Shown here one piece after another: positions 11,420 to 21,949 of a stretch of DNA of 64,000 bases. The notes under the pieces were generated by a model that had not been told where the DNA came from, searched no databases, and saw only the letters and a program-made list of their open reading frames with translations. Source of the DNA: Paralithodes platypus (lineage: Eukaryota; Arthropoda; Malacostraca; Decapoda; Lithodidae); the NCBI GenBank assembly GCA_032716605.1, contig CM064573.1:4535792-4599791 (forward strand), given 5' to 3'. Numbering within the stretch: the first letter of the stretch is position 1; the number at the start of each line of letters is the position of its first letter. Made by a program: the position numbers and the translations under genes.

Positions 11420-11909
11420 TTATAAGTTTGAGTCCCGAAGGGAAGAAGGAAAACCTAATATTTAGTAGTGGCCCTGGAATCATTGACGATTTTGGCCCTC
11501 CCTTCCATCCCCTTCCCATTCATCTGCTACATTTTTGAGAGTCGCGATATGTCAGATTAAGAGTGAACAGATGCTATGAACAAGATGGCGTGCTGTACCC
11601 AAAAGAGCAGACGCATGGGAAGCGCAATGCTAGGTCAAGTTTAATTTTTATTTTTATTCTTTATTTATTTTACTAGTTTTTCTAGTAGTGGTACCCCCAT
11701 CATAAGGACGAGTCTGTGAGTGGTTTTAAGATCGTTTCGCTCAAGATTTGTGGCAATCGTATTTTGAATTCTCCCCGGGTGGGAAGTTTGAACAGCAAGC
11801 TGGAGTTCAAAGATTGGCCATTACCTACATAAGGCGCATCGTCAATGATTCCGGGGCCACTACTAAATATTAGGTTTTCCTTCTTCCCTTCGGGACTCAA
11901 ACCTATAAC
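11420..11909. repeat. Inverted repeat, 71-bp arms
   Basis: Arms 11420-11490 and 11839-11909 are reverse complements with only a few mismatches; the shared core includes AGTCCCGAAGGGAAGAAGG and CTAATATTTAGTAGTGGCC. A spacer of about 348 bp lies between them. It also contains a direct repeat GCGCATCGTCA (about 11386 and 11834). No transposase was found. A foldback or MITE is possible, but no target duplication was identified. Confidence 0.75.
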
Positions 11910-12139
11910 CTCGTCACTATTAAAGTGAACTCTGGGACGAACTCGGTGCTGTATTATCACTGACAAAATATGTCGCATGCTGTAAGAGTGTTGGGAGCTA
12001 AAAAGGGACTATTTGATCAAGAGGATGGTAGATGTAAATCCAGAAAATTAACTGAAGTGTTGGAGAGAGGCGAGTGATGAGATGTTGGCTGGTGTTGAAT
12101 TATCTCTTGGGGTTTATCCCACCACCGACAAATACACTA

Positions 12140-12164
12140 TACAACACATATATATATATATATT

Positions 12165-12228
<64 letters not shown>
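12140..12228. repeat. (TA)n microsatellite
   Basis: Nearly pure TA dinucleotide run of about 90 bp. Confidence 0.95.
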
Positions 12229-12230
<2 letters not shown>

Positions 12231-12369
12231 ACTGCTATGGTTAAAACGAGAACTCTGGTACTTCTACTATTGTTTCACCCCAACCACACTCGAGTGGGGG
12301 ATATACAGTCTTTTAATCGAAATCCGGCTCTCATAAGCACAAGTTGTTTATTTTATGACAAATATAATA

Positions 12370-12434
12370 GGCAGGGCTAGGATTCGAACCTCTACAGGCA
12401 GGAGGTCTATCACCTTTACCACTGCAATTATTGG
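12370..12434 (-). mobile_element. tRNA-like SINE head (second type)
   Basis: On the minus strand a tRNA-like segment reads GCAGTGGTAAAGGTGATAG (A-box side) and GGTTCGAATCC (B box), separated by about 18 nt that can fold as an anticodon arm. The head and tail differ from the SINE at 7.6 kb, so it belongs to another family. Its outer limits were not resolved; a decayed true tRNA is less likely because there is no paired acceptor stem. Confidence 0.55.
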
Positions 12435-12873
12435 GATGGAATTTGTGCTGTACCTAGTATCAGTGCATTACCACAAAGTCCACAAAACGCCAAATAAATA
12501 CCCTCATTTTCCCCTGATTAAATAGCACTGTATGAATATTCCCATGTTCAAAATATGTTATATGGGGGCAATGCCTAGTGAGTTCATTGCTCAATAGGTG
12601 GCATTCTGAGAGTGAGGGTCCGAGTCTAGGAGGTGAAACAGGTGATACACTGGAGCAAGGCAGCTTCAGAGATGGGGCTGCTTCGGGCCGTGGGTGGGCA
12701 TCTAAGTCCCATGCATCCTGCGAAGGCAAGTTGACAGGGGCTGGTTGCAGCTAAAAATGCTTCACAAGTCTCACCCCCTAGACTGGAACAAGACCTCGCG
12801 GGCTTCACCGTTCAATGTGGAACAGCTGAATATACAGGTTCTCAGCCTATGCCCGAGAGGGAGTAGTTGGAAT

Positions 12874-12905
12874 ATATATATATATATATTACAAAAAAAT
12901 ACATA

Positions 12906-12960
<55 letters not shown>
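12874..12960. repeat. (TA)n microsatellite abutting an RTE 5' end
   Basis: Two TA runs; the second ends directly at the first base of RTE-like copy 1. Confidence 0.95.
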
Positions 12961-12961
<1 letters not shown>

Positions 12962-13165
12962 TGGGGGTTAGGGACTAGAATATGCCCCACGTGCCTTCTG
13001 CGTGTCGTAAGAGGCGACTAAAGAGGTTGGGTCGGTGGGCTTTGCGACCCCTACCCGGAAAAAAATACCTAAGCAAAGAAAAACGAACTAACAGCCTCGG
13101 ATGCGGACGGAACCTATGTTGACGAACCACGACCGACTAAGGACATTCCTTCGGACATTCTGAGA

Positions 13166-14336
13166 ATGCCTACATGGAATGTTAGTGGCATGAATGATGG
13201 CACAAAAGAGAGAGAGGTTCTGGAAGTGCTAGTGAATGCCAGGCTGGATATATGTGGAATGACATAGACCAAATGGAAAGGTTCAGATGTGAGAGAGTGG
13301 GAGTGCGGAATGGGTGTGTGTGCTGGAGTGAGTGAAGGAACAGCGAGAGAAGGTGCGTGTTTGTTTGTAAGTAGCAAATGGAAGGAATGTGTAAGAGAGT
13401 ATGGGTATGTGGGTTCAAGGATTGTGTGGGTGAGAATGAAAGTAGGAATACAAACGTGGGCGATTGTATGCGTGTATGCCCCGACAGAGGATAAATTTGA
13501 AAGAAAGAAAGAGGAGTTCTGGATGAATGTGGAGGCGTGCCTGGAGAAGTTTGACAAGAACGAAAGAATATTTCTGATTGGGGACATGAATGGTAAGGTG
13601 GGTGATAGGAAAGTTGAGGGAGTGGTGGGAGGGTGGGGGGCACCATCAGAGGTGAATGGGAATGGTAGTGCACTTGTGGACGTATGTGTGGGGAGGAGGC
13701 TGTAAATAGCTAAACACCTAATTCCGACACAGAATGATCCACAGGTACACGTGGAAACGAATGTTGACGATGAAGGATAAGACAGTGGTGGAACGAAAGT
13801 CATTGATTGATTATGTATGTGTGGATGAACGAATGAAGAAATCTGTGATGGATGCTAGGGTGTATAGGGGTATTGGAGGGGGTCTGTCTGATCATTATGT
13901 AGTGGTAGCTAAGGTTAGGATACAAAAGAAGTGGGTGAGGAGAGCTGGAGGGAGGCGAGAGGAGGGTGGAATGGTGAGGAGGGTGGAGAGGTTGCAGGAG
14001 GAGGAAGTCAAGGAGGAGTACAGGAGAGCAGTGGAAAGACGACTAGGTGGGTTCGACCTGGAAGTTATGGAGGAAGTGGAGGAGATGAACAAGGTGTTTA
14101 AGGATGAGATCTGTGCAGCATGTGAGGAGGTGTGTGGAGTGAGGAGAAGAGGGAGGGGAGTGAAAGGTACAGCATGGTGGACAGAAGAGGTAAGAATAGC
14201 TGTGGAAGAAAAGAAGAAAGTATATAGAGAGTGGTTGGGTAGTAGAGGGAATGAAGATTTCGAGAGACAGACACGAGCGAGGTACGTGGAGAGTAAGAGG
14301 GTGGTGAAGAGAGTAGTGAAGGAAAGTAAGAGGTAG
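13166..14336 (+). pseudogene. RTE-like copy 1 endonuclease and linker
   Basis: From ATG at 13166 the frame reads TWNVSGMNDG (APE motif 1), then TKWKGSDVREW after a TAG where copy 2 has a Glu codon (the catalytic Glu position). It continues through YAPTEDKFE, FLIGDMNGKVGD (Asp/Asn box), a TAA, then DYVCVDERM and GGLSDHYVVVAK (SDH box). The linker is rich in Arg, Glu and Lys. The stops at the catalytic Glu and in mid-domain make it inactive. Confidence 0.85.
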
Positions 14337-14443
14337 ATGAGGAATTTGGAAGGAATCTAAGTGTAAAATGGAGGGAGAGTAAGAAACTGTTCTGGAAAGA
14401 AGTCAAGAAAGTTAGGGAAGGTAGCAAGGAAAACAGTAAGGGT

Positions 14444-15530
14444 GTGAAAGATAAGAATGGGAGAATGTTAGCCGAGAAGCAAGAGAGAGTCGAAAGATGG
14501 AGGGAGTACTTCAATGAGTTGCTAAATGTAAGGAATGAAGAGCCAGCAAACATAGCTGGATATGGTATGGGAGGGAGAAGAAGAGAAGTAGTGGAGGAGG
14601 AGGTGGGGATCAGGAGGTCAGAAGTGTGGGAAGCCATGAAAAGAGTGAATTTGGGGAAAGCACCAGGAACAGATGGTGTGTGGGGAAATGTTGAGGTATG
14701 GTGGTGAAATAGTGATCGAATGGGTATGGAAAATGTGCAAACTAGCATGGGAGAAGGGGAGTGCACCCGATGACTGGAAGACTGGCATAATAGTCCCCAT
14801 ATATAAGGGCAAAGGGGAAAGAGGGGTGTGTGGTAACCACCGAGGAATATGTCTTCTAAGCGTAGTAGGGAAGGTATACAGTAGGGTAGTGATTGAGAGA
14901 GTGAGAGTGAGAACGGAGAAATGGATAGGCGACGAACAGGGAGGTTTTAGGAAGGGAAGAGGATGTGTAGATCAGATTTTTACCCTGAATTGTGTTGTGG
15001 AGAAATATCTGGAGAAGAAACAAAAGGTGTATGTTGCCTTTATGGACTTGGAGAAGGCCTATCACAGAGTGGATAGAGAAGGTTTGTGGAAAGTATTTAG
15101 AATATACGGAGTAGATGGCAAGTTGCTGAAAGCAGTGAAGAGCATGTATGAGGGTGCAAAGGCGGCAGTACGTGTGGAGAGTGAGCAGAGCGAGTTCTTT
15201 GACCTGAATGTTGGTTTGAAACAGGGGTGTGTGATGTCCCCGTGGTTGTTTACTGTATATATGGATGGAGTCATGAAAGAAATACTATCAAGAGCAGTGG
15301 ATGTTGGTGTATCGCTGAAAAGGGAGGGAATTGAGTGGAAGCTACCTATACTGCTGATTGCGGATGATACAGTTCTGATGAGTGATAATGAATGGGAGTT
15401 GCAGGGTCTGGTAAATGAGTTTGGAACAGTGTGCGAAAAACAGAATTTGAAGGTAAATGCGGGGAAGAGCAAGGTTATGGTCTTCGAAAGGGGTGAAGTC
15501 ACAGAGTGTGAGGTGAAGCTGAACGGTTAG
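14444..15530 (+). pseudogene. RTE-like copy 1 reverse transcriptase
   Basis: Two overlapping open stretches: 14444-14707 (linker to LGKAPGTDGV) and 14673-15530. The second has IIVPIYKGKGERG, ICLLSVVGKVYSRV, GGFRKGRGCVDQIF, motif A VAFMDLEKAYHRV, grip GLKQGCVMSPWLF and an altered active site LIADDTVL. Copies 2 and 3 read YADD and FADD there. A one-base frame difference near 14685 joins the two pieces. The frame ends at a TAG at 15528. Confidence 0.88.
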
Positions 15531-15569
15531 GCTATTGAGATCGTCAACTCTTTTAAATATCTGGGCAGT

Positions 15570-16151
15570 GTGTTGAGTAAAGATGGGACTAGGGATGAAG
15601 AAGTGCGGGAGAGGGTACAACAGGGGAAGAGGGTTGTAGGAACGCTGAAAGCAGTAACAAGAAATAGGTTGGTCAGTATGGAAGTGAAGAAGTCCTTGCA
15701 TGACAGTGTGGTAATCCCGACACTGACTTACGGAAGCGAAGCATGGACGTTGGATGAGAGACTCAGACCAAGAGTGAGAGCAGTGGAAATGAATTACTTA
15801 AGAAGAGCGTGCGGAGTTACATGGAGGGATAGACAGACTAATGAGGAAGTAAGAAGGAGGTGTGGTGTGGTGGTAGATGTGCTGGAAAGTGTGAAAAGGA
15901 ACAACTTGAGATGGTTCGGCTATATGGAACGTATGGAAAGCGAGAGAATGACTAAGAGGGTGTACGAGAGTGAGGTGGAGGGACAGAGAGGGAGAGGTAG
16001 ACCGAAGGAGAGGTGGAAGGATGGAGTGATGAAGTACATGAACGAAGGCGGTGCTGGTTGGGGGGAGGGGCGTCGACTGACTGGGGACAGAGGTGCATGG
16101 GGGCGGTTCGTTCGTGGCCACCCCTTCGGGGATCACAGCGTCAGGCAATAG
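15570..16151 (+). pseudogene. RTE-like copy 1, C-terminal region of the polyprotein
   Basis: 193 codons after the in-frame TAG at 15528. It contains LTYGSEAWTLDERL, AVEMNYLRRACGV, RNNLRWFGYMERM and GRGRPKERWKDGVMKYM, followed by the short Gly-rich end. This block is shared by all RTE-like copies in the window and is the part most often kept in truncated insertions. Its function beyond the RT thumb is unknown. Confidence 0.85.
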
Positions 16152-16194
16152 ATAGATAGATAGAAGAATAATACCAGGCAGACCGACAATGATC

Positions 16195-16245
16195 TTTAAA
16201 AATGTCATGTCATAACATGACATAACATGTCATAACATAACATTT
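16195..16245. repeat. ATGTCAT-type palindromic short repeat
   Basis: Reiterated TGTCATAACATG units, including the palindrome ATGTCATGTCATAACATGAC extended by AT. It lies between the RTE tail and the Penelope-like fragment. Confidence 0.7.
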
Positions 16246-16249
16246 ACAG

Positions 16250-16657
16250 TACAACTGTAAATTTGGGGATTGTGCAACCCATCCTTCCACCTATATTGGA
16301 ATGACACCTATGAAGTTATCACGCTGGTTGTCTTACCATTTATCTTCAGGAGCCCCTAAGACACACCACAGAGATGAACACCATGCCACCTTGAAGAGAA
16401 ATATCTTGGTGGAGAACACAGAAATCTTAGCAATTAATCAAAATCAAGGAAAATTGCCCATCCTAGAAGTTCTTTTCATAAAAGAGTTATCCCCCAAATT
16501 AAATACACAAGCCGAAGATTTACAAGCCCTTCCCAGAATGAAAAGAACCTGTTTTAATGAGGCAGGGCTATTGATGAGGTCACAGCGGCCAGCCAATGAT
16601 AGGGCTACTAATGAGGTCACATCAGCCAGCCAGCGGCTAGCCAATCAGAATCCTTAA
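16250..16657 (+). pseudogene. GIY-YIG endonuclease fragment of a Penelope-like element
   Basis: In one frame from 16250 it reads YNCKFGDCATHPSTYIGMT, followed by LSRWLSYHLSSGAPKTH and later LPILEVLFIKELSPKLNTQ. The paired Cys ahead of YIG, the Arg/His after it and the Glu in the ILE box match the GIY-YIG endonuclease domain at the C-terminus of Penelope-like retroelements. No Penelope RT was seen upstream, so this is a 3' fragment. The GIY half is not recognisable. The downstream part is low-similarity tail. Confidence 0.65.
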
Positions 16658-16712
16658 AAACAGATCACTTTCCAAGTGTAGGGTATATAAGCTCTCTACC
16701 TAGTGCCATAAG

Positions 16713-17818
16713 GCATGATTGACAACACGATAAACCCTAGGCAACACGGTTTTAGGCGAAACCGAGGAACTCACACAGCCATAGGAGTAACAACAGAAAT
16801 TATTGCTAGAGCTAAAACAAAAGGACAGCAACCAATAGTAGTGCTTTGCGATGTTGCCAAAGCATTTGACAAGGTCTGGCATACTTGTCTAAAATACAAA
16901 CTACTACAACTCAATATCTCAAATCAATACAAAAGGATCCTATGTAACTATCTTGATGACAGATATGCACAAATATCAATACACAATATTTTAGGACCAA
17001 GAATACCATTATTGAGTGGAGTGCCTCAAGGGGGTGTTTATCACCAACCCTTTATACCATTTATACCTCAGATCTTCCTCAACCGACACCTCATAGTGAT
17101 TACATTCAGTTTGCAGACGACATAACGCAAATAATTATACCTCCTGGCAAATCAAAACATATAGCAGTACATACATTAAAAAGAGCCATCTTATCCATAA
17201 ATGAGTATGAACGGAAATGGAAGATGAAAACAAACATGAGAAAATTTAAGGTAAATTCCTCTGAAGAAAATGGTTTACCCAGATTTAATAATAGACAATA
17301 ACAGAATTGAATATAGTAATGAAGGTAAACTTCTGGGATTAAACATAAAATTTGAATGTAAATCTCACATAACTGGAGCATATCAACGCGCAAAAACAAT
17401 CTTAGCAAAGTTACATAGATTTATTGATGCTACAGTCGAAATCAAGAGAAAACTATATATGGCATTGATACACCCTATTCTTACTTATCCCTCTGTTCCT
17501 ATAAACACAACGACAGTCCCAACTTCATATATACTAAAAATTGTACAAAACAAGGCACTACGATTTATTTTTGACATAAAGTTCCCTGAAACCATCACAA
17601 ACAAAGAACTGCATATAAATGCAAATATGCAACCTTTAAATATAGTAATAAACAATCAAGCTAAAGAGGTAAGGAACAAAATAGATCGATTAGACTTATC
17701 AAATCAAAGAGAAAAAATAATCAGATATAGGGACCAAGAGACCATAGTAAGTAAAGCCTTTAAAAGTAGTCAGGACTCAATTATTAATGGAGATCCTATA
17801 CCAGTTTATAGACATTGA
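16713..17818 (+). pseudogene. Jockey-like LINE reverse transcriptase fragment
   Basis: Begins abruptly at PRQHGFRRNRGTHTAIGV, then motif A VVLCDVAKAFDKVWH, then the grip LLSGVPQGG, where a frameshift occurs (about 17035). A FADDIT active site is readable near 17112, and the thumb resumes in the open frame 17270-17818 with LLGLNIKFECKSHI and YMALIHPILTYPS. The endonuclease and RT fingers are absent. The style resembles jockey-group elements of arthropods. It is flanked by the Penelope-like fragment and the 3' end of RTE copy 2. Confidence 0.8.
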
Positions 17819-17906
17819 TTATAATATGGTGTGGGAGTGTGAAGAGTTCAAAGGGAAAACTTATAAACAGTAAAATCAACAACTCAAGTACTATCAATCT
17901 ATCTAT

Positions 17907-18389
17907 CTATTGCCTGACGCCGTGATCCCCGAAGGTGTGGCCACGAACGAACCGCCCCCATGCACCTCTTTCCCCAGTCAGTCGACGCCCCTCCCCCCAA
18001 CCAGCACCGCCTTCGTTCATATACTTCCTCACTCCATCCTTCCACCTCTCTATCGGTCTACCTCTCCCTCTCTGTCCCTCCACCTCGCTCCCATACACCC
18101 TCTTAGTCATTCTCTCGCTTTCCATACATTCCATATGGCCGAACCATCTTAAGTTGTTCCTTTTCACACTTTCCAGCACATCTACCTCCACACCACACCT
18201 CCTTCTTACTTCCTCATTAGTCTGTCTATCCCTCCATGTAACTCCGCACGCACTTCTTAAGTAATTCATTTCCACTGCTCTCACTCTTGGTCTGAGTCTC
18301 TCAACCAATGTCCATGCTTCGCTTCCGTAAGTCAGTGTCGGGATTACCACACTGTCATGCAAGGACTTCTTCATTTCCATACTGACCAC
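17907..18389 (-). pseudogene. RTE-like copy 2, C-terminal region
   Basis: 160 codons matching the C-terminal region of copy 1: LTYGSEAWTLVERL, AVEMNYLRSACGV, RNNLRWFGHMECM and the GRGRP-rich end. It is separated from the RT palm by stops between 18390 and 18580. Confidence 0.85.
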
Positions 18390-18581
18390 CCTATTTCTTG
18401 TTACTGCTTTCAGCGTTCCTACAACTCTCTTCCCCTGTTGTACCCTCTCAACACTGCCCAGATACTAAAAAGAGTTGACGATCTCCATAGCCTGACCGTT
18501 CAGCTTCACCTCACACTCTGTGACTTCACCCCTTTCGAAGACCATAACCTTGCTCTTCCCCGCATTTACCTTCAAATTCCG

Positions 18582-19961
18582 TTATTCGCACACTGTTCCA
18601 AACTCATTTACCAGACCCTGCAACTCCCATTCATTATCACTCATCAGAACTGTATCATCCGCATACAGCAGTATAGGTAGCTTCCACTCAATTCCCTCCC
18701 TTTTCAGCGATACACCAACATCCACTGCTCTTGATAGTATTTCTTTCATGACTCCATCCATATATACAGTAAACAACCACGGGGACATCACACACCCCTG
18801 TTTCAAACCAACATTCAGGTCAAAGAACTCGCTCTGCTCACTCTCCACACGTACTGCCGCCTTTGCACCCTCATACATGCTCTTCACTGCTTTCAGCAAC
18901 TTGCCATCTACTCAGTATATTCTAAATACTTTCCACAAACCTTCTCTATCCACTCTGTGATAGGCCTTCTCCAAGTCCATAAAGGCAACATACACCTTTT
19001 GTTTCTTCTCCAGATATTTCTCCACACCACAATTCAGGGTAAAAATCTGATCTACACATCCTGTTCCCTTCCTAAAACCTCCCTGCTCGTCGCCTATCCA
19101 TTTCTCTGTTCTCACTCTCACTCTCTCAATCACTACCCTACTGTATACCTTCCCTACTACGCTTAGAAGACATATTCCTCGGTGGTTACCACACATTCCT
19201 CTTTCCCCTTTGCTCTTATATAGGGGGACTATTATGCCAGTCTTCCAGTCATCGGGTGCACTCCCCTTCTCCCATGCTAGTTTGCACATTATCCATACCC
19301 ATTCGATCACTATCTCACCACCATACCTCAACATTTCCCCACACACTCCATCTGTTCCTGGTGCTTTCCTCAACTTCACTCTTTTCATGGCTTCCCACAC
19401 TTCTGACCTCCTGATCCCCACCTCCTCCTCCACTACTTCTCTTCTTCTCCCTCCCATACCATATCCAGCTATGTTTGCTGGCTCTTCATTCCTTACATTT
19501 AGCAACTCATTGAAGTACTCCCTCCATCTTTCGACTCTCTCTTGCTTCTCGGCTAGCATTCTCCCATTCTTATCTTTCACACCCTTACTGTTTCCCTTGC
19601 TACCTTCCCTAACTTTCTTGACTCCTTTCCAGAACAGTTTCTTACTCTCCCTCCATTTTACACTCAGATTCCTTCCAAATTCCTCATCTACTCTTCTCTT
19701 ACTTTCCTTCACTACTCTCTTCACCACCCTCTTACTCTCCACGTACCTCGCTCGTTTCTGTCTCTCGAAATCTTCATTCCCTCTACTACCCAACCACTCT
19801 CTATATGCTTTCTTCTTTTCTTCCACAGGTATTCTTACCTCTTCTGTCCACCATGCTGTACCTTTCACTTCCCTCCCTCTTCTCCTCACTCCACACACCT
19901 CCTCACATGCTGCACAGATCTCATCCCTAAACACCTTGCTCATCTCCTCCACTTCCTCCAT
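18582..19961 (-). pseudogene. RTE-like copy 2 linker and reverse transcriptase
   Basis: The main stretch, 19961-18912 (349 codons), runs from the linker through IIVPLYKSKGERG, GGFRKGTGCVDQIF and motif A VAFMDLEKAYHRV. It is followed, after a stop near 18912, by 18899-18582 with GLKQGCVMSPWLF and the intact active site LLYADDTVL. Only one stop separates the two. The upstream end is cut by the CR1-like insertion. Confidence 0.88.
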
Positions 19962-20013
19962 AACTTCCAGGTCGAACCCACCTAGTCATCTTTCCACTGC
20001 TCTCCTGTACTCC

Positions 20014-21935
20014 TCCAAGTTACTTCACTACCGTTAGTCGATGAAAATGGAGAATACACCAAAGACGAAGTACAAATGAGTAATGCCCTCAATACCTTCT
20101 TTGCATCAGTTTTTACAACAGAAGACCTCAGTGATATCCCTACACCATCGCCGATTCAGATTGATAATTCAGATGTTCTAAGCAATATCACCGTTACAGA
20201 GAGAGAAGTATTGAATTGTTTAGATAAACTCAAGGTAAATAAAACGCCTGGACCTGATACAATCTCGCCTAGAGTTCTGAAGGAAGCTAAGGATGAGCTC
20301 TCCAAACCACTGACATTACTATTCAATAAATCGTTGCAGTCTGGAACTATGCCTGATCAGTGGAAGCTAGCCAACGTAACACCGATATTCAAAAAAGGCA
20401 GCAAATCCCTACCCACTAACTATCATCCAATTAGCTTAACCTCAGTTGTATGTAAAATGCTAGAAACGGTCATACGAGACAGACTCGTAAATCACTTAGA
20501 GGAAAATAACATACTTAAAGATACTCAACACGGCTTTCGTAAAAAACGTTCCTGTTTAACAAACCTCTTAGACTTCTTCCACGATATCCTCAACCTCTAC
20601 GATGAGAGTAAAGCTGTAGATATTATATACCTTGATTTTCAAAAGGCCTTTGACAAAGTTCCCCACAAACGTTTACTGCTAAAACTAAAAGCGCATGGAA
20701 TACAAGACGGTGTGTTGAAAGGGATAGAAAATTGGCTCAGCGACAGAAAGCAAAGAGTAGTCATAAACGGTAAGGCATCTAAATGGACCAATGTAAGTAG
20801 CGGGGTACCCCAGGGATCGGTACTAGGACCAATTCTCTTTCTAATTTACATCAACGACATAGATGAGGGCCTCACCTGTACAATCTCAAAATTTGCTGAC
20901 GATACAAAAATTGCAAATAGCGTACTCTCAAAAGAACAAATTGACGATATGCAACACAATCTAGATAAATTGTCATGTTGGGCCCAAATTTGGCAAATGA
21001 GTTTCAATGCGGATAAATGTAAAGTACTACATATCGGATACCTAAATGAGAAAGCAAACTTTTCGATGAATGGCACTCAGCTTAAGAATGTAAACAGAGA
21101 AACCGATCTGGGAGTAACAATATCGAGTAACCTAAAACCGAGTCAACAATGTTCAGAAGTTGTTAAGAAGGCAAACAAAATAATTGGCTTTATAGGCAGG
21201 TCATTTGAGCATAAATCCAAAGAAGTTATCCTAACCCTTTACAATTCCTTAGTCCGCCCTCTTCTGGAATACTGCGTTCAATCCTGGTGCCCTTATTACC
21301 AAAAAGATATAAACAAGCTAGAACGAGTTCAACGTAGAGTTACCAAAATGATACCTAGCCTAAAGAACAAACCATACGAAGAGCGTCTTAGAGAATTAAA
21401 TCTATTTCCTTTAACCCAGCGCAGATTAAGAGGTGACTTAATTCAAGTGTTCAAAATCATCAAAGGCATTGACAATATGAACTGTAGTAAGTACTTCACT
21501 ATTGACCAATCTAATTACACACGGGGAAACGGTTGCAAAATTATTGGTAAATCTTTTAACTCACACGAATCTAAGAATTTCTTCTTCAATCGAGTTGTCA
21601 ACTTGTGGAATGGGCTTCCCCGAAACGTTATAGACTGCATCACCGTTGATTCATTTAAACTCCGCCTAGACAAATATCTCGCTTCAAACCCGCGACTGAC
21701 TGCGTTTGTAAATGAATAACTTTATTTTATCCCCCCCTCAGTTACTAACCCATCTGTCCCCTACTAACTTCCTAATCCTGCCACGGACATTAGTTCCAGG
21801 GCAGTAATTCCCTTTCCAATGTTCCCTTACCCACTCTAAACCACTGTTTGGACACTTGATCCTCAGTGTTTTGGAGGACAAGCAACCTAGAAGGGTCACT
21901 AGATCTGTTGTTGCTTGATTTCCTTTGTACTCCTT
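20014..21935 (+). mobile_element. CR1-like LINE, 5'-truncated insertion in RTE copy 2
   Basis: Begins abruptly in the linker upstream of the RT and ends with a directly repeated TTTGTACTCC tail. The flanking RTE sequence continues on both sides, and TGTACTCC occurs at both junctions (20006-20013 and 21936-21943). Because the tail itself ends in the same word, the target duplication and tail cannot be fully separated. The RT is intact over its length, so the insertion is fairly young. Confidence 0.88.
20076..21719 (+). CDS. CR1-like reverse transcriptase, 547 codons uninterrupted
   Basis: Reverse transcriptase of a CR1/L2-type LINE, lacking its endonuclease because of 5' truncation. Readable blocks in order: [62 protein letters not shown], motif [18 protein letters not shown], grip [21 protein letters not shown], active site KFADDTKIAN, and the thumb block LYNSLVRPLLEYCVQSWCP. 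It ends with NRVVNLWNGLPRNV, as usual for this group. The first ATG at 20076 is only the first Met after truncation, not a natural start. Confidence 0.9.
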   Translation: MSNALNTFFASVFTTEDLSDIPTPSPIQIDNSDVLSNITVTEREVLNCLDKLKVNKTPGPDTISPRVLKEAKDELSKPLTLLFNKSLQSGTMPDQWKLANVTPIFKKGSKSLPTNYHPISLTSVVCKMLETVIRDRLVNHLEENNILKDTQHGFRKKRSCLTNLLDFFHDILNLYDESKAVDIIYLDFQKAFDKVPHKRLLLKLKAHGIQDGVLKGIENWLSDRKQRVVINGKASKWTNVSSGVPQGSVLGPILFLIYINDIDEGLTCTISKFADDTKIANSVLSKEQIDDMQHNLDKLSCWAQIWQMSFNADKCKVLHIGYLNEKANFSMNGTQLKNVNRETDLGVTISSNLKPSQQCSEVVKKANKIIGFIGRSFEHKSKEVILTLYNSLVRPLLEYCVQSWCPYYQKDINKLERVQRRVTKMIPSLKNKPYEERLRELNLFPLTQRRLRGDLIQVFKIIKGIDNMNCSKYFTIDQSNYTRGNGCKIIGKSFNSHESKNFFFNRVVNLWNGLPRNVIDCITVDSFKLRLDKYLASNPRLTAFVNE

Positions 21936-21949
21936 TGTACTCCCTGACT

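Larger units (their letters stand above)
12961..16164 (+). mobile_element. RTE-like LINE copy 1, full-length but inactive
   Basis: Starts at CTGGGGGTTAGGGA, the same 5' terminus as copy 2 on the other strand (ending at 23008), and ends in a TAGATAGATAGATAG tail. A conserved 5' UTR of about 200 bp precedes the endonuclease start at 13166. The single long ORF (endonuclease, linker, RT, C-terminal region) is broken by TAG near 13265, TAA near 13705, a frameshift near 14333, another near 14685 and TAG near 15528. The motif style GLKQGCVMSPWLF is typical of the RTE clade. Confidence 0.9.

Noticed and set aside
12370..12434. Functional tRNA gene
   Set aside because: No acceptor stem pairing was found; only the internal promoter-like boxes and an anticodon-like arm remain.
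12961..13030. HDV-like ribozyme at the RTE-like 5' end
   Set aside because: GGGG/CCCC pairing exists, but a 7-bp P1 cannot be kept in both copies and no P3 is evident; only a small conserved hairpin is supported.
13114..13803. Long minus-strand ORFs rich in Ser, Thr, Pro and Leu opposite RTE copy 1
   Set aside because: They are antisense shadows of the Glu/Arg/Lys/Val-rich RTE coding strand and recur opposite every copy.
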